Source: an uncultured Dehalococcoidia bacterium
Lineage (GTDB): Bacteria; Chloroflexota; Dehalococcoidia; Lucifugimonadales; UBA3495
DNA length: 64,000 nt
Direction of reading: 5' to 3'
Assembly: GCA_958295765.1 (NCBI GenBank)
Contig: CATQHB010000002.1
Location: 1,004,091 to 1,068,090 of the forward strand
This document shows, one piece after another, positions 8,997 to 18,240 of this stretch. The position numbers and the translations under genes were made by a program. The notes under the pieces are model-generated. The model saw only the letters and a list, made by a program, of their open reading frames with translations, was not told the origin of the DNA and did no database searches. Every line of letters begins with the position of its first letter. The stretch's first letter is position 1.

Positions 8997-9335
8997 CTAC
9001 CCGGCCAACGGCACCGTGGCCGTTATGCACGGCACGTCGCCGTAGGTGGCGGTGGTGTGGCCCTGGCCGGTGGTGTCGGCTACCAGGCGGGCGTCGCCGG
9101 GGCCGAATACGTGCTTGCTGCCGTCGCCCAGGCCAATCTCCAACTGGCCGGACAGGATGATGACGTACTGGGCCCGGGGCGCCGGGTGCCAGTCCTGGAA
9201 CCGGCCTACCGGAGCCTCCCGGAAGGAAATGGTGGTCGCCGCCTGAGCCTCGGTCCATTCCGGTGTCTGGGCCAGGTCAATGGTTTCTACGTGGGTCTGT
9301 CCGTCGTCGCCGGTGTACATTCGATAGGTTCCCAT
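8997..9335 (-). CDS. Cupin-domain protein
   Basis: The protein is 112 aa, a single small cupin barrel. The two cupin motifs are visible: WHPAPRAQYVIILSGQLEIGLGDG split around residues 50-73, and FGPGDARLVADTTGQGHTT around 77-95. The His residues could bind a metal, but the first motif lacks the usual H-x-H, so metal binding is uncertain. AGGAGG lies just before the ATG at 9335. It sits downstream of and co-oriented with the alcohol dehydrogenase gene (31-base gap), which suggests one transcript. The substrate is unknown. Confidence 0.8.
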   Translation of the reverse strand: MGTYRMYTGDDGQTHVETIDLAQTPEWTEAQAATTISFREAPVGRFQDWHPAPRAQYVIILSGQLEIGLGDGSKHVFGPGDARLVADTTGQGHTTATYGDVPCITATVPLAG

Positions 9336-9366
9336 AGTTGCGCCTCCTTTAGCGTTTAGGGTTAAG

Positions 9367-10338
9367 TTAAATACTCATCACCACCTTGATTATGCCATCC
9401 TGCTGGCCTTCGTACAGCTCAAAGGCCCGCTGCACCTCGGCAAAGGGCAGGCGGTGGGTTACCATTTGGCCGGGGTCGCACCAGCCCCGCTGTTTCAAGT
9501 CCACCATTGTCCTGATGGGCGCCATCGGGTCAATCAGCCGGCCGCCGGTGGTGGGAATGAGGGTCGGCTGCCGTTCCATCAACAACTCATGCTCCACCGG
9601 GATGAACTCGTCGGACTGGATGCCGAATACCATCACCTTGCCGAACTGGGCCACCAAGCGGAGGGCGGTGTTGAAACTGTCCGGGTAGCCGGCGGCCTCC
9701 GCCACCACGTCAACGCCCCTTCCCCCGGTCAACTCCTCTACCGCCGCAACTACGTTGTCCTTGTCCGGGTTGATGGTGTGGGTTGCGCCCATCCGCTTGC
9801 TCCAGTCCAGCCGGTAGTCCAGCGGGTCGATACCGATGACCCGGCGCGCGCCCAGCTTGGCGGTGAGCATGGTGAAGGAGAGGCCGATAACCCCCTGGCC
9901 CACCACCGCCACGTCCTTACCCAGCAGGCTGCCCATCTGCTGCACCGAGTAAAGGACGGTGCCGGAGGGCTGGCACAAGACCCACTCGGCCAGGTCGCCC
10001 TCGTCGGGCAGGGCGCACATCAGGTTGGGGCCGGAGGTGATGTATTCGACCAGCCCGCCGGAGTCGCTGCCTCGGCCGGGGTAGATGATGACCCGCTGGC
10101 CCTCCTGAAAGTCCTGGCAGCGGCTTTCCACCACCACGCCGGCGCACTCATGTCCGGGCGCTCCCAAGCGGCCGGGGTAGTGTTCCTCCGGGAACAGGTG
10201 GCTGTATTCGTGGCGGATGTCGCTGCCACAGACGGAGAGTTTCTCCAGCCGGATGAGGCACTGGCCGTCCTCCGGCGTAGGGACTTCCGCATCAATTATC
10301 TCAAACTGTCTGGGGCTAACGAGTCTGGCGGCTTTCAT
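9367..10338 (-). CDS. Zinc-type medium-chain alcohol/polyol dehydrogenase
   Basis: The protein is 323 aa of the MDR superfamily. Catalytic zinc ligands are visible as Cys37 (VCGSD) and His63-Glu64 (PGHE). The Rossmann motif is VAVVGQGVIGLSF near residues 143-155, followed by GARRVIGIDPLDYRLDWSKRMGA in parts. The loop that normally carries the four structural-zinc cysteines is missing: after EGQRVIIYPG comes a short Gly/Ser segment. The enzyme therefore belongs to the shorter forms without structural zinc. It probably oxidises an alcohol or polyol with NAD(P). The gene leads into the cupin gene downstream. The substrate cannot be deduced. Confidence 0.85.
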   Translation of the reverse strand: MKAARLVSPRQFEIIDAEVPTPEDGQCLIRLEKLSVCGSDIRHEYSHLFPEEHYPGRLGAPGHECAGVVVESRCQDFQEGQRVIIYPGRGSDSGGLVEYITSGPNLMCALPDEGDLAEWVLCQPSGTVLYSVQQMGSLLGKDVAVVGQGVIGLSFTMLTAKLGARRVIGIDPLDYRLDWSKRMGATHTINPDKDNVVAAVEELTGGRGVDVVAEAAGYPDSFNTALRLVAQFGKVMVFGIQSDEFIPVEHELLMERQPTLIPTTGGRLIDPMAPIRTMVDLKQRGWCDPGQMVTHRLPFAEVQRAFELYEGQQDGIIKVVMSI

Positions 10339-10426
10339 TTGCAGGTGTCCTCCGATTTAGGTATTTTCAACTTTCGTTTGATATTATCACCGGGTAGGGG
10401 CGGGTTACAAAGCGGCCCGGCATAAC

Positions 10427-10522
10427 CGTCGTTCCGGCGAAAGCCGGAATCCAGGAAATCCCCCGGAAAAGAGCGAACCGGCTACAAGGCGTTCTGGATT
10501 CCGGCTTTCGCCAGAACGACGG
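10427..10522. repeat. Repeat family B, copy 1 (with a half C element at 10393-10418)
   Basis: CGTCGTTCCGGCGAAAGCC ... GGCTTTCGCCAGAACGACGG, with the inverted arms separated by ~35 bases containing GAAATCC and CTGGATTCC. It lies between the dehydrogenase start and the ketopantoate reductase stop. Confidence 0.85.
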
Positions 10523-10536
10523 GTTCAGGGCAGGGT

Positions 10537-11469
10537 TTAAGCCTCCGCCGCCGCCTCAATCCGGTTGGCCCAGGGCTTGAGGATGGCGTACAGGGTATCG
10601 TTGATGGGCGTAGGCACCCCTACCTGGCGGGCCATTCGGATTGCCGTGCCGGTCAGTCCCTCCAACTCCACCGGGCGGCCCTCCAGGAAATCCTTGCCCA
10701 ATGAGGACATACCGGCCGCCGGGAAATTGTCCAGGGAGGTCATGGCCCACTCCAGGGAATCGTCCATTATCGGCGCGCCCCAGGCCCGGCCCACGTCCAG
10801 AATCTCCGCAATGGCGCCCTGAATGACGGCCCGGGTTTCCGGGATGGCGCGCATCTCGCCAAAAACCGAGTTGCTGGCAGCCCCCACCGCCGCCGAACCG
10901 GCCAGGTAGGAAAACTTTTTCCACAACATCCCCGGCATATTTTCCTGTAGATCGACCCGCCAGCCGGCCTCCTGAAAGACGGCCAGCAGCCGTTGGCACC
11001 GTTCGGTGATGCCGGGTTCCAGTTCGCCAAAAGAGGCCATGCCGGGGCCGCCCTGAGTTACTACGCCCGGCTCCCGGATTCGGCCCTCCAGGTAGCAGGA
11101 GCCGATAAGCGTCCGTTCCCGGCCAAAGGCATCCACCAACTGCTGGCCGTTGTCGATGCCGTTTTGCAGGGTAAGCACCAGAGAATCCGGCCCCAGCAAG
11201 GGCCGAGTCGCCGCTATCGCCGCGGCGTTGTGGTACATCTTGACGGTGAAAAGCACCAGTTCCTGCGCGCCGGCCCCGGCGGTATCCTCCAGGGCTTGGC
11301 CGGCAACGGTAAAGTCGCCGTCATTGACGCTCTCCACCCGCAGCCCCCGTTCCCGGATGGCCTGAAGGTGGGCGCCCCGGGCCACAAAGGTTACCTCATG
11401 CCCCGCCCGGGCCAGCAGCCCGCCAAAGTAGCCGCCCACCCCCCCGGTTCCCATTACCGCTATTTTCAT
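10537..11469 (-). CDS. panE: 2-dehydropantoate 2-reductase (ketopantoate reductase) family
   Basis: The protein is 310 aa, the normal length of the ApbA/PanE family. The N-terminal NADP-binding motif is GTGGVGGYFGG at residues 7-17. LTLQNGIDN in the middle and MLWKKFSYLA near residue 175, holding the catalytic Lys, are typical. The C-terminal helical domain has SSLGKDFLEGRPVELEGLTG, which carries the family Glu and Asp. In pantothenate and CoA synthesis the enzyme reduces 2-dehydropantoate to pantoate. Many Chloroflexota carry several paralogs and no other pan gene is nearby, so a different 2-oxo acid substrate is possible. The start codon ATG at 11469 gives the Rossmann motif at the expected place. 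Confidence 0.87.
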   Translation of the reverse strand: MKIAVMGTGGVGGYFGGLLARAGHEVTFVARGAHLQAIRERGLRVESVNDGDFTVAGQALEDTAGAGAQELVLFTVKMYHNAAAIAATRPLLGPDSLVLTLQNGIDNGQQLVDAFGRERTLIGSCYLEGRIREPGVVTQGGPGMASFGELEPGITERCQRLLAVFQEAGWRVDLQENMPGMLWKKFSYLAGSAAVGAASNSVFGEMRAIPETRAVIQGAIAEILDVGRAWGAPIMDDSLEWAMTSLDNFPAAGMSSLGKDFLEGRPVELEGLTGTAIRMARQVGVPTPINDTLYAILKPWANRIEAAAEA

Positions 11470-11657
11470 TCCTTACCCCTCTACCGACCGGGGTTCTCAG
11501 GGAAACCCCGGTTTATTCCTCAATCTTAATAGAATTATGAGTTACTCAGTTGGCAGGTCATTCCAACTTACCGTTATGCCATTCCGACCGTTTATCCGGT
11601 CATTCCTGCCGTTTAGTCTGTCATTCCAACCTGTGTAATGCCACTCCTGCCGTAGTC

Positions 11658-11771
11658 TGTCATTCCGACCGCAGGGAGGAATCTAAAATGCCTAGCCCTT
11701 GCCATCTTCCGGTTCCGGTAGAAATCTCGCTTATGCCGGAGTTTAGATTCCTCCCTCCAGTCGGAATGACA
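11658..11771. repeat. Repeat family A, copy 2 (inverted; in the gap 11470-11808)
   Basis: A 114-bp element in reverse orientation to copy 1: TGTCATTCCGACCGCAGGG at the left end and CAGTCGGAATGACA at the right. Extra single arms (GTCATTCCAACTTACC, GTCATTCCTGCC) precede it at 11560-11640. The 339-bp gap contains no gene. Confidence 0.85.
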
Positions 11772-11808
11772 CAGCATTAACATCCCATAGCCAACTGCGT
11801 TACTCAAC

Positions 11809-13407
11809 TCACTCAACAGGATAACCGTATTCTTCCCGCAAGTCCCGTTTCATCACCTTGCCCATAACGTTGCGGGGCAGTTGGTCGATAAAGACCACCG
11901 AGCGGGGCCGCTTGAAACCGGCCAGGTGGCGGGAGCAGTGGTCAATCAACTCGGTAGCCAGGGCGTCGGCGCTGGCCGGTTCCGCTGTACCGGCGGGGCC
12001 GGCTGTACCGGCCGCCGGGCGGCGCACTACCAGGGCGCGTACCTCCTCGCCCCATTCCAGGTCCGGCACGCCGATAATGGCGGCGTCCTCTACCTGGGCG
12101 TGGGCCATCAACACCTGCTCCACTTCCTCCGGGGAAATCATTTCCCCGCCGCGCTTGATAAAGTCCCGGGCCCGGCCGGCCAGGTAAATATAGCCGTCCT
12201 CATCCTGGCGGGCCAGGTCGCCGGTGTAAACCCAGCCGGCGCGGACGGTATCGCCGGTGGCCTCCTGTTCCTGCCAGTAGCCCTTCATCATCCGGGCGCC
12301 CCGGGCCACAATTTCCCCTACTTCTCCCGCAGCGACCGGGCTGCCGGCCTCATCCACAATCATCACCTCCACGTCGGCCAGAGGCTTGCCGATGGAGGAG
12401 AGGCGGCGCAGCCGGGTTTCCACCACCTCCGGGCTGCCCTCCAGCACGTGGTCTTCCGGGGGCAGCATGGTGATGGTGGAGGCGGTTTCGGTTTGGCCGA
12501 AGGCGTTGATGAACCGGACGCCGGGAAACTCGGCAATGGCCTGGCGGATTACCGGCAGGGGCATCGGCGCCGCCCCGTAGGTGATGACCTTCAGGGCGGA
12601 AAGGTCAAAGCGGTGAAAGTCGGGGTGGTCCAGCAGCCGTTTCAGCATCGTAGGCACCAGCATGGCCCGGTTGGCCCGGCAGTCCTGGGCCAGGGTCAGC
12701 CACTCCAGCGGGTCGAACTGGCGCATTACCGCCAGCGTGCGCCCCCCGTAGATAGCGGCCAGCGCCGCCTGCAAGCCGGCGATGTGATAGAGCGGCACGG
12801 TCAGCAGGTTGGTTTCCGCCACCTCCGGGTCGGCCGGCTCCACGGTGGACAGCAGGTAGGAGGCAAAGCTGTCATGGGTTAGCTGCACCCCTTTGGGAAC
12901 GCTGGTGGTGCCGGAGGTGAACATAATCACAGTAGTGTCGTCGTCCTCCCCCTCCGGGAAGTGCAGTTCGTCCGGCGGGGACTGGAGTAAGGTGTCATAG
13001 GCGTGTTGACCGGCTTGGGCCGGGCCGTCCAGGACGACCACCTGCTCCGGCGCAAGGCCGGCTACGTCCTGAATCAAGGGCAGATACCGCTCTCCGATAC
13101 CGAGCAGCCGGGGCTGGGCAATTTCCAGCATCTGGGCCAGTTCCGCCGCCCTGGCCCGGAAGTTAAGGGGGACGTAAATGGCATCCAGCAGCGCGGCGGC
13201 AAAATAAAGCTCAATCCCCTGAGGGCAATTAACCTGCATCGTCGCCACCCGGTCGCCGGGGCCTACCCCCAAGTCGGCCAGGGCATTAGCCAGCCGGTTC
13301 ACCCGCTCCTGCAACTGGGCAAAGGTGAACTGCTGCCCCTCGAACAGCACCGCCGGGCGGTCGGGGACAATGGCCCCGGCGATGGTAAGAAACTCGGTAG
13401 TGTTCAT
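11809..13407 (-). CDS. Long-chain-fatty-acid--CoA ligase / AMP-dependent synthetase
   Basis: The protein is 532 aa. ANL-superfamily motifs are clear: P-loop-like TVIMFTSGTTSVPKGVQ near residues 175-190, YGAAPM, INAFGQTETAST, YTGDLARQDEDGYIYLAGR near residue 400, IKRGGEMISPEEVE, and the C-terminal catalytic Lys in PRNVMGKVMKRDL. It activates a carboxylic acid to its acyl-AMP and then acyl-CoA. The crotonases and PHP protein upstream on the same strand suggest use in acyl-CoA degradation. A Gly/Pro/Ala insertion (AAGTAGPAGTAEPAS) near residue 465, encoded by a short internal repeat, lies in a surface region. The chain length of the substrate is not readable. Confidence 0.9.
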   Translation of the reverse strand: MNTTEFLTIAGAIVPDRPAVLFEGQQFTFAQLQERVNRLANALADLGVGPGDRVATMQVNCPQGIELYFAAALLDAIYVPLNFRARAAELAQMLEIAQPRLLGIGERYLPLIQDVAGLAPEQVVVLDGPAQAGQHAYDTLLQSPPDELHFPEGEDDDTTVIMFTSGTTSVPKGVQLTHDSFASYLLSTVEPADPEVAETNLLTVPLYHIAGLQAALAAIYGGRTLAVMRQFDPLEWLTLAQDCRANRAMLVPTMLKRLLDHPDFHRFDLSALKVITYGAAPMPLPVIRQAIAEFPGVRFINAFGQTETASTITMLPPEDHVLEGSPEVVETRLRRLSSIGKPLADVEVMIVDEAGSPVAAGEVGEIVARGARMMKGYWQEQEATGDTVRAGWVYTGDLARQDEDGYIYLAGRARDFIKRGGEMISPEEVEQVLMAHAQVEDAAIIGVPDLEWGEEVRALVVRRPAAGTAGPAGTAEPASADALATELIDHCSRHLAGFKRPRSVVFIDQLPRNVMGKVMKRDLREEYGYPVE

Positions 13408-13527
13408 TTAAGTTTGTTCCTCCAGGACAATCGCGTCTTGACCAGGGCAACCCAGGCAACCGTCATTCCGGCGCAACAGTCAACCCGGCATAACCGTCAT
13501 ACCGGTACAACCGTTATTCCAAGCAAC

Positions 13528-13572
13528 CGTCGTTCCGGCGAAAGCCGGAATCCAGGAAATCCTCAACGACGG
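13528..13572. repeat. Repeat family B, internally deleted copy (in the gap 13408-13680)
   Basis: Left arm CGTCGTTCCGGCGAAAGCCG with GGAAATCC, then directly CAACGACGG. The middle and most of the right arm are missing. Nearby partial arms (CCGTCATTCCGG, CCGTTATTCC) suggest decay. Confidence 0.75.
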
Positions 13573-13680
13573 GTTGTTTATGATGCCGGGTTGACTGGTT
13601 TATATGCGATTGTCCGGTTCGTTCCTCTGTTGCACCCCGAAGGGACTGCTTTTATAGGCTTTTCACCGGGATACGCAAAG

Positions 13681-14421
13681 CTATAGATTGATAAGGGCTA
13701 ATCGCCGTTCCAACTCCAACCCTTCCGGCAAGGTTAAATCCAGCCCGCCGCGCAGGGCCGACTTGATGGCCGGCCCAATCCGCCCATTTGTCGCCAAGCC
13801 GGCCGGCGCGCCGGATTGATTGACCAGGTTAAGGGCCAAGTCCCATGCGGCGCCCAAAAGTTCCGACCGGGGCGTTATCCGGGTTATCAAGCCCAACTCC
13901 AGCGCCTCCTCCGCTCCGATGCGGCGGCCGGTCAATAGCAAGTCCAGGGCGGCGGCGGCGTTCCGGTTTCGGGGCAGGGTTTGGCTGCCGCCGGCCGCCG
14001 GTATCATTCCCAGATGCACCTCTGGCATCGCAAAAACCGTGTCAGCGGCGGCCAGGCGCAAGTCGCTGAGCAGGGCAATTTCCAGCCCGGAACCGATGCA
14101 GTAACCGTGTACCGCCGTAACTACCGGCTTGGTCAAGTTATTCAGTTGGCCCCAAACGTCCCGCTGCCACCGGACTTGACGGGCAATAACCTGGGACGGG
14201 GCGGCGCCGAACTCGCTCAAGTCGGCCCCGGCGCAGAAGGCCCGGCCCTGGCCGGTGATGAGCAGCGCCCCGATTTCCCCGTCCTCGGCCACCGCCGCCA
14301 ATGCCTCGGCAAAGTCGTCGCGCATTTGGATATTATAAGCGTTCAAGGCGTGGGGCCGGTTCAGGGAGATCTGGGCTACCCCGTCGCCCTTCTCAAACAA
14401 CAGCGTCGCATAGGCCGACAT
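13681..14421 (-). CDS. Enoyl-CoA hydratase/isomerase (crotonase) family protein
   Basis: The protein is 246 aa. Crotonase landmarks are ISLNRPHALNAYN near residue 18, the oxyanion-hole segment GRAFCAGADLSEF near residues 58-70, HGYCIGSGLEIALLSDLRLA, and FAMPEVHLGMIPAAGGSQ with the first catalytic Glu (PEV). The position of the second catalytic Glu of classic hydratases is Asp here (ALDLLLTGR). This suggests isomerase or other activity rather than standard hydration, but that is inference. The gene starts 7 bases after the PHP gene stops, so the two are very likely one transcript. Confidence 0.87.
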   Translation of the reverse strand: MSAYATLLFEKGDGVAQISLNRPHALNAYNIQMRDDFAEALAAVAEDGEIGALLITGQGRAFCAGADLSEFGAAPSQVIARQVRWQRDVWGQLNNLTKPVVTAVHGYCIGSGLEIALLSDLRLAAADTVFAMPEVHLGMIPAAGGSQTLPRNRNAAAALDLLLTGRRIGAEEALELGLITRITPRSELLGAAWDLALNLVNQSGAPAGLATNGRIGPAIKSALRGGLDLTLPEGLELERRLALINL

Positions 14422-14428
14422 TAGTTAA

Positions 14429-14983
14429 TCAACCGCCCCATTCGGACAGGGGCATCGCCCGCCGGTATAGCTCATCCAGCTCCACCTCGGTATAGCGCAG
14501 GCCCACATTTTCCAGCACGTGGGCGTCGCTGACTTCTACCGTCATCAGGGAATTAGCCTCCGCCACCTCCTGCACCTGCGCCTTGCGGATGTGCCAGTTG
14601 TGGATGTAGTTGTCGATTTCAATGGCGTGGACGTTTTCCTCGATGATGATGTTGGGGGAATAGTAACCGGGGTGGCAATAGATACGGAATACGCCGCCGC
14701 CGGGCAGGAACAACTCGCTCACCTGGTATTCGTCAAAGGGACTGTGGGGCGGGCGGATTTCGATTTCCCAGCCGGGAATGATAATGACCTCGCCGGGGAA
14801 ATTAGCCTCCACCAACTCCCGCAACTCGGCGCCCCACTCCCGGTTGTGGTGGTCGGTGATGGCGATGCCGTCAATGCCCTGGGCCTTAATCTGCCCGATG
14901 ACCTGCTCGGCAATGGAGAGGGACGGGGGCTGGAAGTTGAAGGCTTCCCAGATGTGGGTATGTAAGTCCAGCTTAACTTTCAA
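14429..14983 (-). CDS. PHP-domain metal-dependent phosphoesterase-like protein
   Basis: The protein is 184 aa. The PHP metal ligands appear in order: LDLHTHIWEA at residues 5-14, GIAITDHHN near 40-48, GWEIEIRPP near 71, YCHPGYY near 103, and EVSDAHV near 150. The family includes histidinol phosphatase, polymerase-associated PHP domains and stand-alone phosphoesterases. The short length and lack of other domains fit the stand-alone group. It is directly upstream of a crotonase gene, with which it is probably co-transcribed; no functional link is known. Confidence 0.82.
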   Translation of the reverse strand: MKVKLDLHTHIWEAFNFQPPSLSIAEQVIGQIKAQGIDGIAITDHHNREWGAELRELVEANFPGEVIIIPGWEIEIRPPHSPFDEYQVSELFLPGGGVFRIYCHPGYYSPNIIIEENVHAIEIDNYIHNWHIRKAQVQEVAEANSLMTVEVSDAHVLENVGLRYTEVELDELYRRAMPLSEWGG

Positions 14984-15055
14984 TGGTGTTGTTCCTTTTC
15001 GCTATTCCTTGCCACTGGCCCCGCTGCTACAAGGATAAGGCCGGGGGCAAGGTGT

Positions 15056-15757
15056 CTAACTGCCGCCAAACCGGGGCGGCCTTTTCTCCCGGAAAGATGC
15101 AATGCCCTCGGCCCGGTCGGCCGTGCTTTGCAATATGATACTCAGGTCGGCCTCCAGCCGCAGCCCCTGGGCCAGGGACAAGTCCATTCCCTGGCCGACG
15201 GCCTCTTTGGCGTAGCGGGCGGCGACCGGCCCGCCGGCCAGGATGGTTTGGGCCAGCCGCGCCGTCTCCTCGGACAACTGCGCCGCCGGCGCCACCCGGT
15301 TGACCAGGCCGAGGCGCAGGGCGGTAGCCGCGTCCACCAGCCGGCCGGTCAGGGCCAGGTCCAGCGCCCAGGCCGGGCCAATCAGCCGGGGCAGGCGCTG
15401 GGTGCCGCCGTCCCAGGGAAAGGAGGACCGGCCCGGCTCGGCCAGCCCGAAACGAGCCGGGGCCGCCGCGATGCGCAAGTCGCCGGCCAGGGCCAACTCC
15501 AACCCGTGGCCGATGGCGTCGCCGTTCAGGGCCACCAACGTCGGAATGGTCAGGTTTGCCAGGGCATCAGCCACCCGGAGCCGGGACAGCCTGGCCCGCA
15601 GCTGCTCGGTCGGCGGCTCATCTTGGCCGGTGCCGGCCCCGCGCTCCGGGGATTGCCGGCCTACGGAAAAGCAGTCGCCGGCGCCGGTTACCACTACCAG
15701 GCCGGCTTGCTCATCCTCGTCTATGCGCCGGCAGGCATCGCGGAACTCCTCGGCCAA
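15056..15757 (-). CDS. Enoyl-CoA hydratase/isomerase family protein with unclear start
   Basis: From the TTG at 15757 the protein is 233 aa, but this omits the first crotonase strand. The frame stays open to 15877 and encodes YRFITYQPA ... TATITLAQPDTDNRIDEGL, which matches the normal crotonase N-terminus. No ATG, GTG or TTG occurs in that extension; an ATT at 15862, 8 bases after AGGG, would give a normal 268-aa protein. Visible motifs are GDCFSVGRQ (oxyanion hole), NGDAIGHGLELALAGDLRIA, and FGLAEPGRSSFPWDGGTQRL with one catalytic Glu; the second is Asp (ALDLALTG). It is divergent from groES. The start may be a rare ATT or a sequence error may hide the real one. Confidence 0.8.
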   Translation of the reverse strand: MAEEFRDACRRIDEDEQAGLVVVTGAGDCFSVGRQSPERGAGTGQDEPPTEQLRARLSRLRVADALANLTIPTLVALNGDAIGHGLELALAGDLRIAAAPARFGLAEPGRSSFPWDGGTQRLPRLIGPAWALDLALTGRLVDAATALRLGLVNRVAPAAQLSEETARLAQTILAGGPVAARYAKEAVGQGMDLSLAQGLRLEADLSIILQSTADRAEGIASFREKRPPRFGGS

Positions 15758-15959
15758 CCCCTCGTCAATCCGGTTGTCCGTGTCCGGTTGGGCCAGGGTG
15801 ATAGTTGCCGTCCCTGAGTTTTCGGCGGCGGCCGGCTGGTAGGTGATGAATCGGTAAGGAATGGTTGCTACCCTGTTCTACCCGGTTATAGACGTTATGG
15901 ACGCCGGATTCTGTTGCGCCGGGCGGCGGTTGGGTAAATAGTAAGTGGCCGGCAATCAC

Positions 15960-15988
15960 TTGACAAGTGCTTGTGCCTTGATTAGGAT
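15960..15988 (+). promoter_or_regulatory. Housekeeping promoter of groESL
   Basis: TTGACA (15960-15965), a 17-base spacer, then TAGGAT (15983-15988). The CIRCE operator begins 4 bases after the -10 box, the usual place for HrcA to block transcription. Confidence 0.8.
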
Positions 15989-15991
15989 GAA

Positions 15992-16018
15992 TTAGCACTC
16001 TCCTGGCGAGAGTGCTAA
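15992..16018 (+). promoter_or_regulatory. CIRCE operator (HrcA binding site)
   Basis: TTAGCACTC, nine bases (tcctggcga), then GAGTGCTAA: a perfect match to the CIRCE consensus. It implies repression of groESL by HrcA with release on heat or misfolding stress. hrcA is not in the window. Confidence 0.97.
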
Positions 16019-16063
16019 AATGGTGTGCAAAATACGTTAGGAGACCGAGAAAGGAGGAAATAC

Positions 16064-16363
16064 GTGGTAACCCAAACTAAGTTTAATCCGCTGGGGGAGC
16101 GGATCATCATCAAGCCCATTGAGCAAGAGCAGACCACGCGGGGTGGGATTTACCTGCCCGATACCGCCAAGGAAAAGCCCCAGGAAGGGGAAGTTATCGC
16201 CGTTGGCCCCGGCCGGGCCACCGATGACGGCAGCCGGATTCCGATGGAATTGAGCGTAGGCGACCGGGTCATCTACTCCAAGTTCGCCGGCACCGAGTAT
16301 AAGGACGGGGAAGATGAGTACCTGATTATGCGGGAGAGCGACGTTCTCGCCCGGGTTTCCTAG
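16064..16363 (+). CDS. groES: Co-chaperonin GroES (Hsp10)
   Basis: The protein is 99 aa. The start is the GTG at 16064, preceded by AAGGAGG at 16051-16057; an in-frame codon at 16025 is upstream of this site and close to the CIRCE. The sequence is a standard Gro[28 protein letters not shown] in parts, the mobile loop, [37 protein letters not shown] and a C-terminal RESDVLARV. Seven copies cap the GroEL cylinder and drive protein folding in the cytoplasm. It is the first gene of the CIRCE-controlled operon with groEL. Confidence 0.97.
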   Translation: MVTQTKFNPLGERIIIKPIEQEQTTRGGIYLPDTAKEKPQEGEVIAVGPGRATDDGSRIPMELSVGDRVIYSKFAGTEYKDGEDEYLIMRESDVLARVS

Positions 16364-16502
16364 CCGTTCCCCAACCGGCCGGAACCGGTAGATACCGTAG
16401 ATCCCGCGCTGCCCCGCCGCCCTTATCGGGAGCGGGGCCGACCCCGGAAAATTGAACCAATAGAACCGATTGAACCGATAGATTGACTTCAGGAGGATTA
16501 GG

Positions 16503-18122
16503 ATGCCCCCAAAGAAAATGGCCTACTCGGAGGAAGCCCGTAAGACGCTGCGCGTAGGCATCGACACCCTGGCCGAGTCCGTAAAAGTTACCCTGGGCCC
16601 CCGGGGCCGCAACGTGGTGCTGGACAAGAAGTTTGGCCCGCCCCTGGTTTGCAGCGACGGCGTTACCATCGCCAAGGAAATTGAACTCCCCGACGCTTTC
16701 GAGAACATGGGCGCCCAGTTGCTCAAGGAAGCCGCTACCAAGACCAACGACGCCGCCGGGGACGGCACCACCACCTCCATCGTGCTGGCCCAGAGCCTGA
16801 TTAACGATGGCTTCAAGAACGTTACCGCCGGCAGCAACCCCATGGCGATCAAGCGCGGCATTGAGCAGGCCGTCGCTTCGGTAGTCGAGGAGTTGCGCAG
16901 GATGGCCCAGACCGTGGAAACCCGCGACCGCATCAGCCAGGTTGCCAGCCTCTCCGCCCATGAGGAAGCCATCGGCGAGACCATTGCCGAGGCGATGGAA
17001 AAGGTAGGCAAGGACGGCGTTATCACCGTCGAGGAATCCAAGGGCCTCTCCGACGAGATTGAATACGTCGAAGGGATGCAGGTTGACCGGGGTTACATCT
17101 CTCCCTACTTCATCACCAACTCGGACCGGATGGAAGCGGTGATTGAAGACGCTTCCCTGATTATCACCGACAAAAAGGTGTCCGCCGTTGCCGAACTGCT
17201 GCCGGCCCTGGAAAAGCTGCTCCAGATTGGCAAGAAGAACGTAGTGGTCATTTCCGAGGACGTGGACGGGGAAGCCCTGGCGACCCTGGTGGTGAACAAG
17301 CTCCGCGGCACCCTGAACATTCTTGCGGTCAAGGCCCCGGGTTTTGGCGACCGGCGCAAGGCCATGCTGGAAGACATCGCCATCCTGACCGGCGGCACGG
17401 TAATCAGCGAGGAAACCGGCCGCAAGCTGGATTCGGCGGTGCTTGAGGACTTCGGCCAGGCCCGCCGGGTCAGCTCCACCAAGGACGAGACCACCATCGT
17501 GGAGGGCCGCGGTTCCGAGTCGGACATCCAGGCCCGCATTAACCAGATTAAGACCCAGATTGAAGAGACCACCTCCGAGTTCGACCGGGAGAAGCTGCAA
17601 GAGCGGATGGCGAAGCTCTCCGGTGGTGTGGCCGTAATCAAGGTTGGCGCCGCCACTGAGATTGAGTTGAAGGAGCGCAAGGCCCGGGTTGAGGACGCCC
17701 TTTCCGCCACCCGTTCCGCGGTGGAAGAAGGCATCGTCCCCGGCGGCGGCGTCGCCCTGGTGCGCGCCCAGCGCGCCCTGGATGACATTGGCGGCCTGAA
17801 CGACGACGAGACCATCGGCGTCAACATCATCCGCCGTTCCCTCGAACAGCCCCTGAAGCTCATCGTGGAAAACGCCGGCTCCGAAGGCGCCGTCGTGCTG
17901 AACCAGGTCAAGCAGCAGGCCGACGACTACGGCTATGACGCCGACATCGGCGAGTACGGCCCGATGCTGGAGCGCGGCATCGTTGACCCGGTAAAGGTTA
18001 CCCGCTATGCGTTGCAGAACGCCGCCAGCGTCGCCGCCATGGTGCTGACCACCGAGTCCATGATTACCGAGATTCCCGAAGACCGGGCCGCCGCGCCGGC
18101 CATGCCGCCCATGGACTACTAG
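16503..18122 (+). CDS. groEL: Chaperonin GroEL (Hsp60)
   Basis: The protein is 539 aa, a typical length. It starts at an ATG after AGGAGG. ATP-site segments are [15 protein letters not shown] and [11 protein letters not shown], with [15 protein letters not shown] near residue 85. The apical domain has [20 protein letters not shown] in parts. The equatorial return contains [12 protein letters not shown] near residue 412. The C-terminus ends [13 protein letters not shown] instead of the common Gly-Gly-Met tail, a variation seen in several phyla. It folds client proteins together with GroES encoded 139 bases upstream, in one operon under CIRCE. A strong terminator follows 38 bases downstream. 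Confidence 0.98.
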   Translation: MPPKKMAYSEEARKTLRVGIDTLAESVKVTLGPRGRNVVLDKKFGPPLVCSDGVTIAKEIELPDAFENMGAQLLKEAATKTNDAAGDGTTTSIVLAQSLINDGFKNVTAGSNPMAIKRGIEQAVASVVEELRRMAQTVETRDRISQVASLSAHEEAIGETIAEAMEKVGKDGVITVEESKGLSDEIEYVEGMQVDRGYISPYFITNSDRMEAVIEDASLIITDKKVSAVAELLPALEKLLQIGKKNVVVISEDVDGEALATLVVNKLRGTLNILAVKAPGFGDRRKAMLEDIAILTGGTVISEETGRKLDSAVLEDFGQARRVSSTKDETTIVEGRGSESDIQARINQIKTQIEETTSEFDREKLQERMAKLSGGVAVIKVGAATEIELKERKARVEDALSATRSAVEEGIVPGGGVALVRAQRALDDIGGLNDDETIGVNIIRRSLEQPLKLIVENAGSEGAVVLNQVKQQADDYGYDADIGEYGPMLERGIVDPVKVTRYALQNAASVAAMVLTTESMITEIPEDRAAAPAMPPMDY

Positions 18123-18160
18123 CCGGGCCGGGCAACCGGCCCGCAACCCCGACCCCGATT

Positions 18161-18194
18161 ACCGCCCCGATGTATGTCGGGGCGGTTACTGTTT
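18161..18194 (+). terminator. Terminator after groEL
   Basis: ACCGCCCCGA (18161-18170), loop TGTATG, then TCGGGGCGGT (18177-18186): a perfect 10-bp GC-rich stem followed by TACTGTTT. Confidence 0.75.
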
Positions 18195-18240
18195 GGGAAA
18201 AATCCGCCAGAGCCAATGCAAAGTCGAGTTACCCTACAAC

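Noticed and set aside
16381-16502. Terminator between groES and groEL
   Set aside because: A weak CCCCGC/GCGGGG hairpin exists, but no T-tract follows and the two genes are a standard operon.
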